DNA of 46,249 nucleotides from an uncultured bacterium (GTDB taxonomy: Bacteria; Bacillota; Clostridia; Oscillospirales; Oscillospiraceae): NCBI GenBank assembly GCA_949840775.1, contig CATKXO010000022.1:1-46249 (forward strand), read 5' to 3'. Under the pieces are notes generated by a model. It was not told where the DNA came from and did not search any database. It saw nothing but the letters and a program-made list of their open reading frames with translations. The position numbers and the translations under genes are program-made. Below, one piece after another: positions 31,355-40,206 of this stretch; position 1 is the stretch's first letter, and each line of letters begins with the position of its first letter.

Positions 31355-31854
31355 TGGATGGCACTGGGTTGCTGTTAACCTCGTTGAGCATCTTTGTTTT
31401 GTTTTTCTACCTGTTTATTCTGATTTTGCCCATCGTCCTGCTGGTGGCGCTCCAGGTGTGGCTGTGCAAAAAGAATTTGAAGCTGGGGCTCATCCTGCCG
31501 GGAATCTCCCTGGCGCTTTCCCTGCTGCTGGTGTTGAGTATGGCCACATTCAGCACCCTTACCATTGGAGGAGGCAATACTATGGTAAGCGGCGGAGTGA
31601 CCTATATAGAGCCTGACGGGCAAGAGGTCCCTGCCCAGGAGGAGGAATATATTGAGGTTCCGGCCCAGGAGGGCGTTCCCAGGGGAGAGCGGGAAAAAAC
31701 GCAGTTCCACCCCAGAGCCCTGATGGCCGTTGGCGTGGTCTTCCTGGTGACCAACATCCCCACGGCGGTCTTCGGTGGCATCTGGCTGCACTACAAGGGC
31801 CGCCGGGATACCCTGGAGGACCTGAAAAAGATGCGGATCGAGGACCTGGAGTAG
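31354..31854 (+). CDS. Small membrane protein partnered with the DUF2089-like regulator
   Basis: A 166-residue protein with three clear hydrophobic helices: about 5-33 (SLSIFVLFFYLFILILPIVLLVALQVWL), 40-62 (LGLILPGISLALSLLLVLSM) and 120-144 (ALMAVGVVFLVTNIPTAVFGGIWL). A polar, acidic loop of about 45 residues lies between the second and third (EPDGQEVPAQEEEYIEVPAQEG), and the C-terminus is cytoplasmic and charged (YKGRRDTLEDLKKMRIEDLE). I recognise no catalytic motif. Coupling to the regulator by a TAATG overlap suggests a membrane sensor or antagonist of that regulator (inference). Confidence 0.85.
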   Translation: MDGTGLLLTSLSIFVLFFYLFILILPIVLLVALQVWLCKKNLKLGLILPGISLALSLLLVLSMATFSTLTIGGGNTMVSGGVTYIEPDGQEVPAQEEEYIEVPAQEGVPRGEREKTQFHPRALMAVGVVFLVTNIPTAVFGGIWLHYKGRRDTLEDLKKMRIEDLE

Positions 31855-31860
31855 AAAGGC

Positions 31861-31994
31861 AAAGGGCCCCCTTCGCGAAGGGGGCTCCCGGCGAAGCCGG
31901 GTGGGGGTTTTCTATAAAAGCGAAGTCATCACAGAGAAAACCCTCCACCACCGCCTTCGGCGGCGGTCCCCCTCCCTTTGCGAAGGGAGGCTTA
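31861..31994. repeat. Palindromic repeat, family C (copy 3)
   Basis: Arms CCCCCTTCGCGAAGGGGG and CCTCCCTTTGCGAAGGGAGG with internal hairpins CCCGGCGAAGCCGGG and CCGCCTTCGGCGG. Same outline as copy 2, about 1 kb away. Confidence 0.85.
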
Positions 31995-32000
31995 AGCAGC

Positions 32001-32040
32001 GGCCCCGCCTCCCGATTATGGGAGACGGGGCCTTTCTTTT
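32001..32040 (+). terminator. Terminator between the DUF2089-like operon and the SLH glycosidase gene
   Basis: Stem GGCCCCGCCTCCC/GGGAGACGGGGCC followed by TTTCTTTT. The T-run suits the plus-strand operon; the convergent minus gene ends at the same place. Confidence 0.85.
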
Positions 32041-34870
32041 AACGGTTCACGGTGATATAGTCGGCGGACACATAGCCGATGGCGGCCTGGCCGGCGGAGT
32101 TGCGGAACAGAATCTGATACCAGCCCGGCTGCTGGCTGAGGATGACCATCTGGGCGCCGTTACGCAGACCGCCCACAGTGGCGTACTCGGTGCCCGAACC
32201 GGAGCGGACGTTCAGGCCGTACTCCGCGTTGGTGACGGTGCCGGTGTGAGGGGCCTGCTGGCAGGTGACCGCGCAGGAGGCGGAGATGCCGTTCCAGCTG
32301 GCGGTGATGGTGACGGCGGCGCTGCCGTTGCCGGCGTGCAGGTTGGTGACCATGCCGGAGGCGGAGACCACTGCGGTGTCCGGGCTGCTGCTGGTCCAGG
32401 TGACGGAGGCCCCCTCCACGGCGGGCAGAATCACCGCATTCAGGGTGACGCTGCCGCCGGAGGCCAGGGTGACCTGGCTCTGGTCCAGGGCGATGGCGTA
32501 GTTGCCGGGCTGGACGGGCTGGTCCGGTTCGTCGGGTTCAGAGGGGGTGACGGCCGGGGTCTGGATGGGGGTGTGCTCCAACACCCTGTAGAGGAGGGAG
32601 GCCATCTGGGCCCGGGTCAGGGTGCCCCTGGGGTTCAGGTTTCCGTCGCTGCCCGAGGCCAGCCCCTGGGTCACCAGAGTGGCCGCCGCTGTCTTGGCGT
32701 AGCCGGCCACCTTATCCTGGTCCGCGAACTGGTCCAGGACGGACAGATCACCGTCGGGACAGCTCTTGCCGATGATGGGCAGATAGCGGTACAGCAGGGA
32801 GAAGGCCTGCTCCCGGGTGATGGGGTCCCTGGGGGAGAACTGGCCGTCGCCGGTGCCCGAGGCCAGCCCCTTGGCCTGGGCCCAGGCCAGGGCGGTGTAG
32901 TAGTAGTCGGTTTCAGCCACGTCGGTAAAGGTGCAGGGGACGATGACGGAGGGCTTGCCGCTGGCGTTGTACAGCATGAGCATGAAGTCCCCCCGGACCA
33001 TGGAGTTGTCCGGGCCGAACTGGGTGGGGCTGATGCCGCTGCAAACGCTGTGCTCATAGCAGTATTCCACTGCGTCGTAGGCCCAGTGTCCGGGCTGGAC
33101 ATCGTCGTGGACATAGACCGAGGCCACCTGGACCGTCTGGGTCAGCCCCCCGGCGTAGAAGGTGATGGAGCCGCCGCCGCTCAGGTCCTCACCGGCAGTG
33201 AACAGGCCGGTTTCGTCCACAGTGCCCACGTTCCCCTGGACGGAGACCTCCACAGGGGCAAAGTCCCGCAGGGCGGTGCGGCCCCAGTAGGAGCCGGAGG
33301 CGGTAAACTGCACCTGCTGGCCCGGCTTGACGGACAGCGTAGTGAGGGGGGTGGAGGAGCCGGCTCTGGTGACAGAGAACTCAGTGAGCTGGTCCACCAC
33401 ATGGATTTGGGCGTAGCCCTCCAGCCGGCCGGCGGTGAGGAGGAGCTCGTCGGTGCCCGCCTTCCACCCGGCGGTGTAGACGCCGCCCTCAACGGTGCCC
33501 AGCCGGTCCAGGGAGGTGTAGGTCAGGTCACGCAGATTGGCGGAGACAGGGTTGAGCACCTCGTCCATGGCGGCGGCCTGGGGCAGGGTGACAGACGAGC
33601 CGGTGAGGACCACCTGGCCGTTTTCCAGGGGAGCCAGCTGCTGGGCGCGGTAGCTGCCCTGTTCCCGGGCCACCAGCAGCAGGAAGGTGGCGCAGCTCCG
33701 GGCCCGGCCGTCGGAGGGCTTGTTCTGGAGGGCGGGGCCGCTGCTGCCGGGCGCCCACAGGGACAGGGCGGTGGAGCCGCCGCCGTCCAGGTTGACCACT
33801 GTGGTGCAGCCTTGGCTGAGCAGCTCCTCAGCCAGGTTGTACTGGGTCAGGCCCACGGAATACCCCGACTGCCGGCCGTCTACGGCGTAGAGGACCACGG
33901 TGCCGTCGGGCTTGATTCCCATGGCGGAGCGGGGCTGGCGGCCGTCCTTGGCATAGACCCAGGCGGAGGAGTCGGTGATGGCGCCGCCCCATACCATGAT
34001 GTCCCCCACGCCCCCGGCCCACTGGGCGGAGGACAGCGCGGGGTCGGAGCAGGCGGTGGACAGGGTCACCAGGTCGCCCAGCTGAAAGGTGTCGAAGGTC
34101 TCTCCCCAGCCGGACTCGTCTGCGGCGGTGAGGATGTACTCGCCCGGCCCGATGGCCAGTGACTGGTCGGACCGGAGGGTCTCGGTGACCTCCAGGGTGA
34201 GGGTGGAGTTGACGGTGAGGTCCTGAATCCGGCCGCTGTAGAGGTCGGGAACGGCCCTCATGCGCACATACCAGCCGCTGCCGTCGCTGCGGGTGGAGAC
34301 GGTGGAGAAGTGCTCATTCAGCAGGTAGATGCCGCCGGTTTTGCTGCGGGCCTTATTAAAGCTGTTGGGCACCACAGTGAGGCCGGTGGTCTGGTCATAC
34401 AGGGACATGGCCACCTGGGGGGAGGGGACGACGGAGATCATGTCGTTGGTGATGACCATGGCGTTTTCTCCGTCGGTGCCGGACTTATATACGCCGTCCT
34501 CAATGACGATGCCGATGGGCACGCCGTTGGCGGTGGAGAAAAAGTCGGTGTTGATGGCGCCCAGCACGTGATAGCCCGCTTCCTGGGCGTTGGAGACCGC
34601 CTTGTTGATGCTGGCGGCGCCGTAGATGGTGCCCGCGCTCTGCATCAGGATCGGGCGGGCATCGCTGTAGGGGGACAGCTCGAAGGAGTAGCTCTCCACC
34701 CTGCTGCCGCCGTTGACGGTGACAGTATTGCGGTAGGTCAGGCCGTCCACAAGCCGGGTGGAGGTCTGAAGCTTCTGCTCGCCTGCGGTGGCGTATACCG
34801 TGGGGAGAAGCAGCAGAACGGCCAGGAAAAGGGCCGCCGCGCGGCGGGGGAGGGATGTGGTATGTCTCAT
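32039..34870 (-). CDS. Secreted phosphodiester glycosidase (NAGPA domain) with SLH, Ig-like and SH3 domains
   Basis: A 943-residue surface enzyme. After the signal peptide (to about 29) comes a NAGPA-type phosphodiester glycosidase domain (about 75-400), with GVPIGIVIEDGVYKSG, RSAMGIKPDGTVVLYAVDGR and the signature VVNLDGGGSTALSLW. Then come about 200 residues of beta-rich Ig-like sequence, three SLH modules (about 605-790; the middle one is FTDVAETDYYYTALAWAQAKGLASG...ITREQAFSLL), a BIG2-type Ig domain (800-885) and a C-terminal SH3b domain (YGLNVRSGSGTEYATVGGLRNGAQMVILSQQPGWYQI). The enzyme class removes GlcNAc-1-phosphodiester caps in animals; in bacteria such proteins act on wall or capsule glycan. 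ATG at 34868-34870 has AAAGGAG 8 bp upstream. It is alone in its transcript. Confidence 0.93.
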   Translation of the reverse strand: MRHTTSLPRRAAALFLAVLLLLPTVYATAGEQKLQTSTRLVDGLTYRNTVTVNGGSRVESYSFELSPYSDARPILMQSAGTIYGAASINKAVSNAQEAGYHVLGAINTDFFSTANGVPIGIVIEDGVYKSGTDGENAMVITNDMISVVPSPQVAMSLYDQTTGLTVVPNSFNKARSKTGGIYLLNEHFSTVSTRSDGSGWYVRMRAVPDLYSGRIQDLTVNSTLTLEVTETLRSDQSLAIGPGEYILTAADESGWGETFDTFQLGDLVTLSTACSDPALSSAQWAGGVGDIMVWGGAITDSSAWVYAKDGRQPRSAMGIKPDGTVVLYAVDGRQSGYSVGLTQYNLAEELLSQGCTTVVNLDGGGSTALSLWAPGSSGPALQNKPSDGRARSCATFLLLVAREQGSYRAQQLAPLENGQVVLTGSSVTLPQAAAMDEVLNPVSANLRDLTYTSLDRLGTVEGGVYTAGWKAGTDELLLTAGRLEGYAQIHVVDQLTEFSVTRAGSSTPLTTLSVKPGQQVQFTASGSYWGRTALRDFAPVEVSVQGNVGTVDETGLFTAGEDLSGGGSITFYAGGLTQTVQVASVYVHDDVQPGHWAYDAVEYCYEHSVCSGISPTQFGPDNSMVRGDFMLMLYNASGKPSVIVPCTFTDVAETDYYYTALAWAQAKGLASGTGDGQFSPRDPITREQAFSLLYRYLPIIGKSCPDGDLSVLDQFADQDKVAGYAKTAAATLVTQGLASGSDGNLNPRGTLTRAQMASLLYRVLEHTPIQTPAVTPSEPDEPDQPVQPGNYAIALDQSQVTLASGGSVTLNAVILPAVEGASVTWTSSSPDTAVVSASGMVTNLHAGNGSAAVTITASWNGISASCAVTCQQAPHTGTVTNAEYGLNVRSGSGTEYATVGGLRNGAQMVILSQQPGWYQILFRNSAGQAAIGYVSADYITVNR

Positions 34871-34890
34871 GGGTTCGCTCCTTTGTTGGT

Positions 34891-34942
34891 ATGTTCCAAA
34901 ACGTACGCACTCCATTATAGCAGAGGGAACAGTCAGTTTCAA
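34891..34942 (-). promoter_or_regulatory. Promoter and candidate operator of the SLH glycosidase gene
   Basis: On the minus strand TTGAAA (34937-34942), a 17-bp spacer and TATAAT (34914-34919). Just downstream of the start point lies CGTACGTTTTGGAACAT (34891-34907), which matches the word before the phage-like cluster at 15 of 17 positions. Confidence 0.8.
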
Positions 34943-34991
34943 TGGGAAAAAGGGGCAAGAAGATGTTCACAAAACATTAAGGATTCTACAG

Positions 34992-35020
34992 TTGAAAAAA
35001 GCTTCCATCTGATGTAGAAT
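34992..35020 (+). promoter_or_regulatory. Promoter of the wall-polysaccharide operon
   Basis: TTGAAA (34992-34997), a 17-bp spacer and TAGAAT (35015-35020) ahead of the MurJ-like gene. It is divergent from the SLH glycosidase promoter; the two -35 boxes are about 50 bp apart. Confidence 0.75.
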
Positions 35021-35064
35021 ATACCGATTGCGTATTTGAACCCGGTTTGAAGGAGGTGGCCCCA

Positions 35065-36627
35065 CTGGAGGAACAGCACAGCAGCGCGGCAAAGACCATC
35101 AGCTTTATGATGGTGGTCACTCTCATTGGCAAGGTGCTGGGCCTGTACCGGGACCGGCTGCTGGCCGTCCGCTACAGCACCGGCCCCGCCGCCAACGCCT
35201 TCTTTACCGCCAGCCGCATCCCCCGGGTGTTTTTCGACGCGGTGTTCGCCTCCGCCATTGCCGCCTGCTTTATCCCGGTGTTCAGTGAGTATCTGGAGCA
35301 GAAGGGAAAGAAGGAGGCATTCCGCTTTGCCGGCAGCTTTATCACCATCATCGCCCTGCTCACCGGGGTCCTTACAGCGGCGGGGATGCTTTTCCCCCAG
35401 CCCCTGGTGGCCCTGTTTGCCGACTACTCCGATGCCGCTACCACGGAACTGGCCATTTCCCTTACAAGGGTGTTGTTCCCCACGGTGCTTTTCTCCGGGG
35501 TGGCCTTCTCCCTGGTGGGGGTGCTCCAGGCCCAGGACCACTTCACTGCCCCCGCCCTCATGTCGGCGGTGTCCAACGGGGTCATTATCCTCTATTTCTT
35601 CACCCTGGATGCCAGGCTGGGCATTTTCGGCCTGGCCGGGGCCTACCTGCTGGGCTGGCTGCTCCAGGGAGTGATCCAGATTCCCCCGCTGTACAAGCTG
35701 GGGTTTCGCTGCCGCCCCAGTCTGGATTTCCGGTCGGAGGGGATGCGGAAGGTCCTGGCCCTCATGGGGCCGGTGATGGTGTCCACCTGGGTGCAGCCCA
35801 TCAACCAGGCCATCAACGGCCGGTTCGGTTCCCGGCTGTACGGCGGGGCGGGGATGTCCGCCCTGGAGTACGCCTCCAACCTGTATCTGGTCATTGCGGG
35901 TACCTTTATCCTGTCCGTCACCAACGTGATTTTTCCCCGGCTGTCACGGCTCACCGCCGGGGGGAGAGAGGGGGAGTTCCAGAACACCATCCGCCAAACC
36001 CTGCGGATATGCCTGTTTCTGGTGCTGCCCATGTCGGCGGGGCTGGCGGCGGTGGCCCGGCCCCTGATCTCCCTTATCTACGGCGGCGGCCAGTTCGACG
36101 ATTTTTCCACCGGCATCACCGCTGCCGCCCTGAGCTGGATGTCCCTGGGCATGGTGGGCTACGCTGCCCAGAATATCCTCAGCCGGGCCTATTTCGCCCG
36201 GCAGCAGGGACGGGTGCCCCTGCTTGCAGGCGGGGCGTCCATCCTTGTGACCGTTGTGCTGTGCCGGGCGCTGGCCGGCCGCTTTCTGGTGGCGGGGCTG
36301 GCCCTGGCCTCGGCGGTGTCCGCCACGGTGTATGCCCTGCTGCTCCTGCTGCCCCTCCAGCGGGGCGGAGAGCGGATTTTGGACGGCGGGGCCCTGCTGG
36401 ACCTGCTGAAAATGGCTCTGGCCGCCGGGACTATGGGGCTGTGTGTCCGGGGAGTGCTGGGGGTGCTGGCCGGGCTGCTGCCCGCCGGCAAGCTGGGGGA
36501 GCTGGTCTGCCTGGCTGTCTGCGCCCTGCTGGGCGTGGCGCTCTACTTCCTGCTGGCCCTCGTCCTCCGGGTGGAGGAGGCCGGATTGTGTGTTGATTTG
36601 GCAAAAAAGACGCTGAAACGAGGTTGA
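35065..36627 (+). CDS. MurJ/MviN-type lipid-linked flippase
   Basis: About 520 residues with some fourteen hydrophobic segments of the MOP superfamily. Conserved MurJ features include the early TLIGKVLGLYRDRLLAV (charged Arg-Asp-Arg in the cavity), SRIPRVFFDAVFASAIAACFIPVFSEYLEQKGK, and NGRFGSRLYGGAGMSALEYASNLYLVIAGTFILSVTNVIFPRLS. It would flip undecaprenyl-linked precursors, either lipid II or, given the neighbours, a wall-polysaccharide unit. Start is uncertain: AAGGAGG at 35050-35056 points to the CTG at 35065 (8 bp); the TTG at 35047 lies before that site and the first ATG only 60 bp later. Translation into the next gene is nearly continuous (3-bp gap). Confidence 0.9.
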   Translation: MEEQHSSAAKTISFMMVVTLIGKVLGLYRDRLLAVRYSTGPAANAFFTASRIPRVFFDAVFASAIAACFIPVFSEYLEQKGKKEAFRFAGSFITIIALLTGVLTAAGMLFPQPLVALFADYSDAATTELAISLTRVLFPTVLFSGVAFSLVGVLQAQDHFTAPALMSAVSNGVIILYFFTLDARLGIFGLAGAYLLGWLLQGVIQIPPLYKLGFRCRPSLDFRSEGMRKVLALMGPVMVSTWVQPINQAINGRFGSRLYGGAGMSALEYASNLYLVIAGTFILSVTNVIFPRLSRLTAGGREGEFQNTIRQTLRICLFLVLPMSAGLAAVARPLISLIYGGGQFDDFSTGITAAALSWMSLGMVGYAAQNILSRAYFARQQGRVPLLAGGASILVTVVLCRALAGRFLVAGLALASAVSATVYALLLLLPLQRGGERILDGGALLDLLKMALAAGTMGLCVRGVLGVLAGLLPAGKLGELVCLAVCALLGVALYFLLALVLRVEEAGLCVDLAKKTLKRG

Positions 36628-36630
36628 GCT

Positions 36631-38079
36631 ATGGAACGAGCAAAGGATATCTTAAACGGCAGTGTGCTGTGGCGGGCGCTGACGGCCCTGTGCGTCTGGT
36701 GTGGGGGGCAGTGGGAGAGCAGCGCCGTGGTCCGGTGGTTCCTCCACCCCCGGGGGTGGAACCGGGGCGCCTCGGAAGGCAGTATCTTTTATAAGCTGTG
36801 GGCGCTGGTCCGGAAGGAGCTGTGCCGGGGCTATGAGCTGCTGCATCTGGACGTGCTCTTTGCCGGCAGCGTCTTCACCAAAACCTGGTTCTGGTGCATG
36901 ATGCCGGTGGTATTCGCCCCCCTGTTTCCCACCATGGCGGTGCTGGGGATGGCGGCGGTTGGCTGCTGCTCTTTGCTGCTGAGCCTGATACGGGACCAGG
37001 GCCGGCCGCTGGGCTGGGCCCCCATCAACCGGTATGTGATCCTCTACGCCGCCGTCTATCTGGCGGGGGCCCTGTTCTCCGTCAACCTGGGCTCCAGCCT
37101 GAAGCCGGGCCTGCTCAGCGTGGCCTTTATCCTCTTTGCGGTGGTGCTGTACAACGCCGTCACCAACCGAAACCAGCTGGATACCCTGCTGGCCTTTGTG
37201 GTTATCGCGGCTGCGGCGGTCTCCTGCTACGGCATTTTGCAGTATATCTTCCGCTGGGGTTACCAGTCCGCCGCCTGGGTGGACAGCGATATGTTCTCCT
37301 CCATCCAGTTCCGGGTGCCCTCCACATTGGACAACCCCAATATGCTGGGGCAGTACCTGATTCTGATGATCCCCATTGGGGGGGCCAAGCTGCTGTCCGC
37401 CAAGGACTGGTTCAGCCGGGTGTTTTACTTCGGCTGCTGCGGCGTGATGTGCGTGTGTATGCTGCTCACCTTCTCCCGGGGGGCCTGGCTGGGCCTGCTC
37501 TTTGCCGGGGCGGTGTTTGTCATCCTGCTCAACCCCCGGCTCATGCTGCTGATTCCCGTGGCCCTGGTGGGGCTGTGGTTCGTTTTGCCGGAGACGGTGA
37601 CCGCCCGGTTTGCCAGCATCGGCAACCTGTCGGACGCCTCCACCTCCTACCGGGTGTATATCTGGATGGGCACCCTGGCCATGCTGAAAAACTACTGGCT
37701 GTGCGGCATCGGACCGGGGGCGGACGCCTTTAACATGGTCTATCCCGCCTACAGCTACAACGGCATCTCCGCCCCCCATGCCCACAACCTGTTTCTCCAG
37801 ATTGTGTGCGACGCGGGCATCGCCGCCCTGGCCGTCTTTGTCATTCTGCTGTTTGTCTACTTCCGGATGATGTGCACCGCCATCAGCCGTGAGCACGACC
37901 CCTCCAGCCGCATCCACCAGATCGCCTTTACCGCCGGGGTATGCGGCTTCATGGTGCAGGCCATGACGGACTACTCCTTTTACAACTATCGGGTGATGTT
38001 CCTGTTCTGGGCCTATCTGGCCCTGGGCGCCCTGTGTACCAGGCGGCGCCGGCTCCCGGAGGGGAGGCTGCTGGCTTGA
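36631..38079 (+). CDS. O-antigen ligase/polymerase-like membrane protein (Wzy type)
   Basis: A 482-residue protein with about eleven membrane helices and the Wzy_C/O-antigen ligase signature region (LTFSRGAWLGLLFAGAVFVILLNPRLML; then the long outer loop SFSTYRVYIWMGTLAMLKNYWLCGIGPGADAFNMVYPAYSYNGISAPHAHNLFLQIVCDAGI with the conserved G.G...F and PH.HN motif). It would polymerise or ligate glycan repeat units on the outer face. The first 100 residues are an amphipathic cytoplasmic region not typical of the family. Overlaps the following glycosyltransferase by 4 bp. The exact reaction (ligase or polymerase) is not decidable here. Confidence 0.87.
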   Translation: MERAKDILNGSVLWRALTALCVWCGGQWESSAVVRWFLHPRGWNRGASEGSIFYKLWALVRKELCRGYELLHLDVLFAGSVFTKTWFWCMMPVVFAPLFPTMAVLGMAAVGCCSLLLSLIRDQGRPLGWAPINRYVILYAAVYLAGALFSVNLGSSLKPGLLSVAFILFAVVLYNAVTNRNQLDTLLAFVVIAAAAVSCYGILQYIFRWGYQSAAWVDSDMFSSIQFRVPSTLDNPNMLGQYLILMIPIGGAKLLSAKDWFSRVFYFGCCGVMCVCMLLTFSRGAWLGLLFAGAVFVILLNPRLMLLIPVALVGLWFVLPETVTARFASIGNLSDASTSYRVYIWMGTLAMLKNYWLCGIGPGADAFNMVYPAYSYNGISAPHAHNLFLQIVCDAGIAALAVFVILLFVYFRMMCTAISREHDPSSRIHQIAFTAGVCGFMVQAMTDYSFYNYRVMFLFWAYLALGALCTRRRRLPEGRLLA

Positions 38080-39227
38080 TACGGGTACTGAACGTCATCA
38101 GCGACACCAACATCGGCGGCGCGGGCCGGGTGATTTTAAACTACCTGCGCTACTCTGACCGGGACCGGTTTGAGACCTGGGCGGCCCTGCCCAGGGGGAG
38201 CCTGCTCAAGCCCCCCCTGGAGGAGGCGGGGGCCCATGTGCTGGAGGTGGACGGCATGGCCGACCGCTCCTACCACCGGGAGGACGTGAAGCTCCTCAGA
38301 AAGCTGATGCAGGAGCTGAAACCGGACATCGTCCACACCCACGGCTGCTTCTCCGGGCGGATTGCCGCAAAGAAGTGCCGCATTCCGGCGGTGTACAGCC
38401 GCCACTCCGCCTTTCCCGTCCCGGCCAGACTGAAGTATCCCCCAGGGCGGTGGGTGAACAAGTTTGTCAATGAGCACTACGCCGACCGGATCATCGCCGT
38501 CAGCCCCGCCACCCGGGACAACCTGACGGAGGGGGGAATCTCCCCCAGAAAGATTACCGTGGTGATGAACGGCGTCTCCCCTGTCCCGCGGACCTCTCCT
38601 GCGGAGCGGGAGGCCCTGCGGCAGGCGCTGTCCGTCCCGGCGGGCCATACCGTCTTTGGGATTTTGGCCCGGCTGGAGGACTACAAGGGCCACCTGTATT
38701 TGGTGGAGGCGGCCCGCCTGCTGAAGGAGCGGGGGCGGCAGGACTTCACCGTCCTCATTGCCGGGACGGGACCCTTCCAGGAGACCCTGGCCCAGGCGGT
38801 GGAGCGGTCTGGGACGGGAGACCGGGTAAAGCTGCTGGGCTTCCGCTCCGACGTGCCCCAGCTGCTGAACATCCTGGACGTACAGCTCAACTGCTCTTAC
38901 GGCACAGAGGCCACCTCTATGGCCCTGTTGGAGGGGATGAGCCTGGGGCTGCCCACCATTGCCAGCAGCTACGGCGGCAATCCCTGGGTGGTGGAGGACG
39001 GCAGGAGCGGCCTGCTCTTCCCCAGCAGAGACGCCGCCGCCCTGGCCGGCGCCATGGAGCGGCTGATGGACAGCCCCCAGGAGCGGGCTGAGATGGGGGC
39101 CCGGGGGCGGGCCGTCTATCAGGAGCGCTTTACCGGCGAGGTCTTCGCCCGGAATACAGAGGATGTCTACCTGGATATCCTGAAAGGAGCCAAATCATGG
39201 AACAAAACGAAAGAAAATTCCGTTTGA
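38076..39227 (+). CDS. GT4-family glycosyltransferase
   Basis: A 383-residue GT-B fold enzyme. The N-terminal acceptor domain begins VLNVISDTNIGGAGRVILNYLRY. The C-terminal nucleotide-sugar domain carries GILARLEDYKGHLYLVEAARLLKE, KLLGFRSDVPQLLNILDVQLNCSYGTEATSMALLEGMSLGLPTIASSYGGNPWVVEDGRSGLLFPSRDAAAL, in which the EGMSLG pattern is the GT4 E-x7-E-like site. Sugar unknown. The TTG start at 38076 overlaps the preceding stop, with GGGGAGG 9 bp upstream; the long upstream frame is a shadow of the polymerase gene. Part of the wall-polysaccharide operon. Confidence 0.92.
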   Translation: MIRVLNVISDTNIGGAGRVILNYLRYSDRDRFETWAALPRGSLLKPPLEEAGAHVLEVDGMADRSYHREDVKLLRKLMQELKPDIVHTHGCFSGRIAAKKCRIPAVYSRHSAFPVPARLKYPPGRWVNKFVNEHYADRIIAVSPATRDNLTEGGISPRKITVVMNGVSPVPRTSPAEREALRQALSVPAGHTVFGILARLEDYKGHLYLVEAARLLKERGRQDFTVLIAGTGPFQETLAQAVERSGTGDRVKLLGFRSDVPQLLNILDVQLNCSYGTEATSMALLEGMSLGLPTIASSYGGNPWVVEDGRSGLLFPSRDAAALAGAMERLMDSPQERAEMGARGRAVYQERFTGEVFARNTEDVYLDILKGAKSWNKTKENSV

Positions 39228-39700
39228 AGCTGAACCTCTTCGACGGCATCCTTCTGGTGCTGGCCCTGGCCGCTGCCGCTTTCCTGCTGTGGAGAGAGCT
39301 GAGGCCGGCCGCCCTCACCCAGCCGGACGCCGCCGTCACCACCACAGTCCGGTATACCATCCGCTTTCAGCAGTGGGCGCCGGGCACCAGCGGCATCATT
39401 CAGGAGGGCGACCGGCTTGCCGACAACGTGAAAAACTACGAGGTGGGCCAGGTGGTGTCCGCTCAGGCGGTGCCCGCCGTGATTCAGGTGGCCGACGACA
39501 AGAGCCGCCGCTGGGTCTGGGCCGGGCTGGAGGGCTTTGAGGACGTGCTGGTCACGGTAGAGGCCCCCTGCGTGGTCAGCGACGCCGCCATTACCGTGGG
39601 CGGCGGCTACGAGGTACGGACCGGGACCATCGGCTATTTCCGGGGCGAGGGCTATATGGGCAGCGGCCCCATTGTGGCGGTAGAGGAGGTGCAGGGATGA
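39197..39700 (+). CDS. DUF4330-family protein (first of two)
   Basis: A 167-residue protein with one N-terminal membrane helix (LNLFDGILLVLALAAAAFLLWRE) and an exported beta domain. The start ERKFRLKLNLFDGILLVLAL is typical of DUF4330 (phosphorylation/envelope proteins of unknown role in cyanobacteria and clostridia). The gene overlaps the glycosyltransferase by 31 bp and the next by 4 bp. The following gene encodes a paralogue. Function unknown; context suggests a membrane subunit of glycan export or a scaffold. Confidence 0.8.
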   Translation: MEQNERKFRLKLNLFDGILLVLALAAAAFLLWRELRPAALTQPDAAVTTTVRYTIRFQQWAPGTSGIIQEGDRLADNVKNYEVGQVVSAQAVPAVIQVADDKSRRWVWAGLEGFEDVLVTVEAPCVVSDAAITVGGGYEVRTGTIGYFRGEGYMGSGPIVAVEEVQG

Positions 39701-40203
39701 AAATCATCGATCGAAACGGCAGGCTCTTTGGAAAAATCAGCATCATTGACGTGCTGGTCATCGCCGTGGTGCTGGTCATGGCCGCCGCCCTGTACTTCAA
39801 GAGCAATCAGGACCACACCGGCACCGCTGTGGCCGAGCAGACCATCACCTTCCAGATCCGGGCCCAAGGGGTAGACAGCTATGTGGCTGACGCTGTTCTG
39901 GTGGGAGACGGCCTTTACGACAAGACCTACTCCAGCGGCGGCCGGGCCCTGGGCAGGATTACCGACGTTCAGGTGGAGCGCACGCCCGGCCTGAAGCTGG
40001 CCGAAAAGCTCACCGACGGCACCGCCGGCCTGCTGGAGGCGGACGACACGGTGGACCTGCTGATTACCGTGGAGGGCTCCGGCCTGATTACCGGCGGAAG
40101 CTATTCCCTGAACCGGGTGTATGACCTGGGAATCAATTCCTTCCGGAACTATCTTACCAAGCACGCCGATTTCAAGGGCATGGTGTGTGAAATTTTTGAC
40201 TGA
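39697..40203 (+). CDS. DUF4330-family protein (second of two)
   Basis: A 168-residue protein beginning KIIDRNGRLFGKISIIDVLVIAVVLVMAAALYFKSNQ: the DUF4330 N-terminal motif (DRNGRLFGKISIID.LV) and single membrane helix, then a beta-rich outer domain (EQTITFQIRAQGVDSYVADAVLVGDGLYDKTY). It resembles the preceding product in layout but is the more canonical member. Overlap of 4 bp indicates coupled translation. The two probably form a heteromeric membrane complex (inference). Confidence 0.87.
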   Translation: MKIIDRNGRLFGKISIIDVLVIAVVLVMAAALYFKSNQDHTGTAVAEQTITFQIRAQGVDSYVADAVLVGDGLYDKTYSSGGRALGRITDVQVERTPGLKLAEKLTDGTAGLLEADDTVDLLITVEGSGLITGGSYSLNRVYDLGINSFRNYLTKHADFKGMVCEIFD

Positions 40204-40206
40204 CGC

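Noticed and set aside
31901-34162. 753-codon plus-strand frame across the SLH glycosidase
   Set aside because: No recognisable domains; it is antisense to a multi-domain protein with clear motifs.
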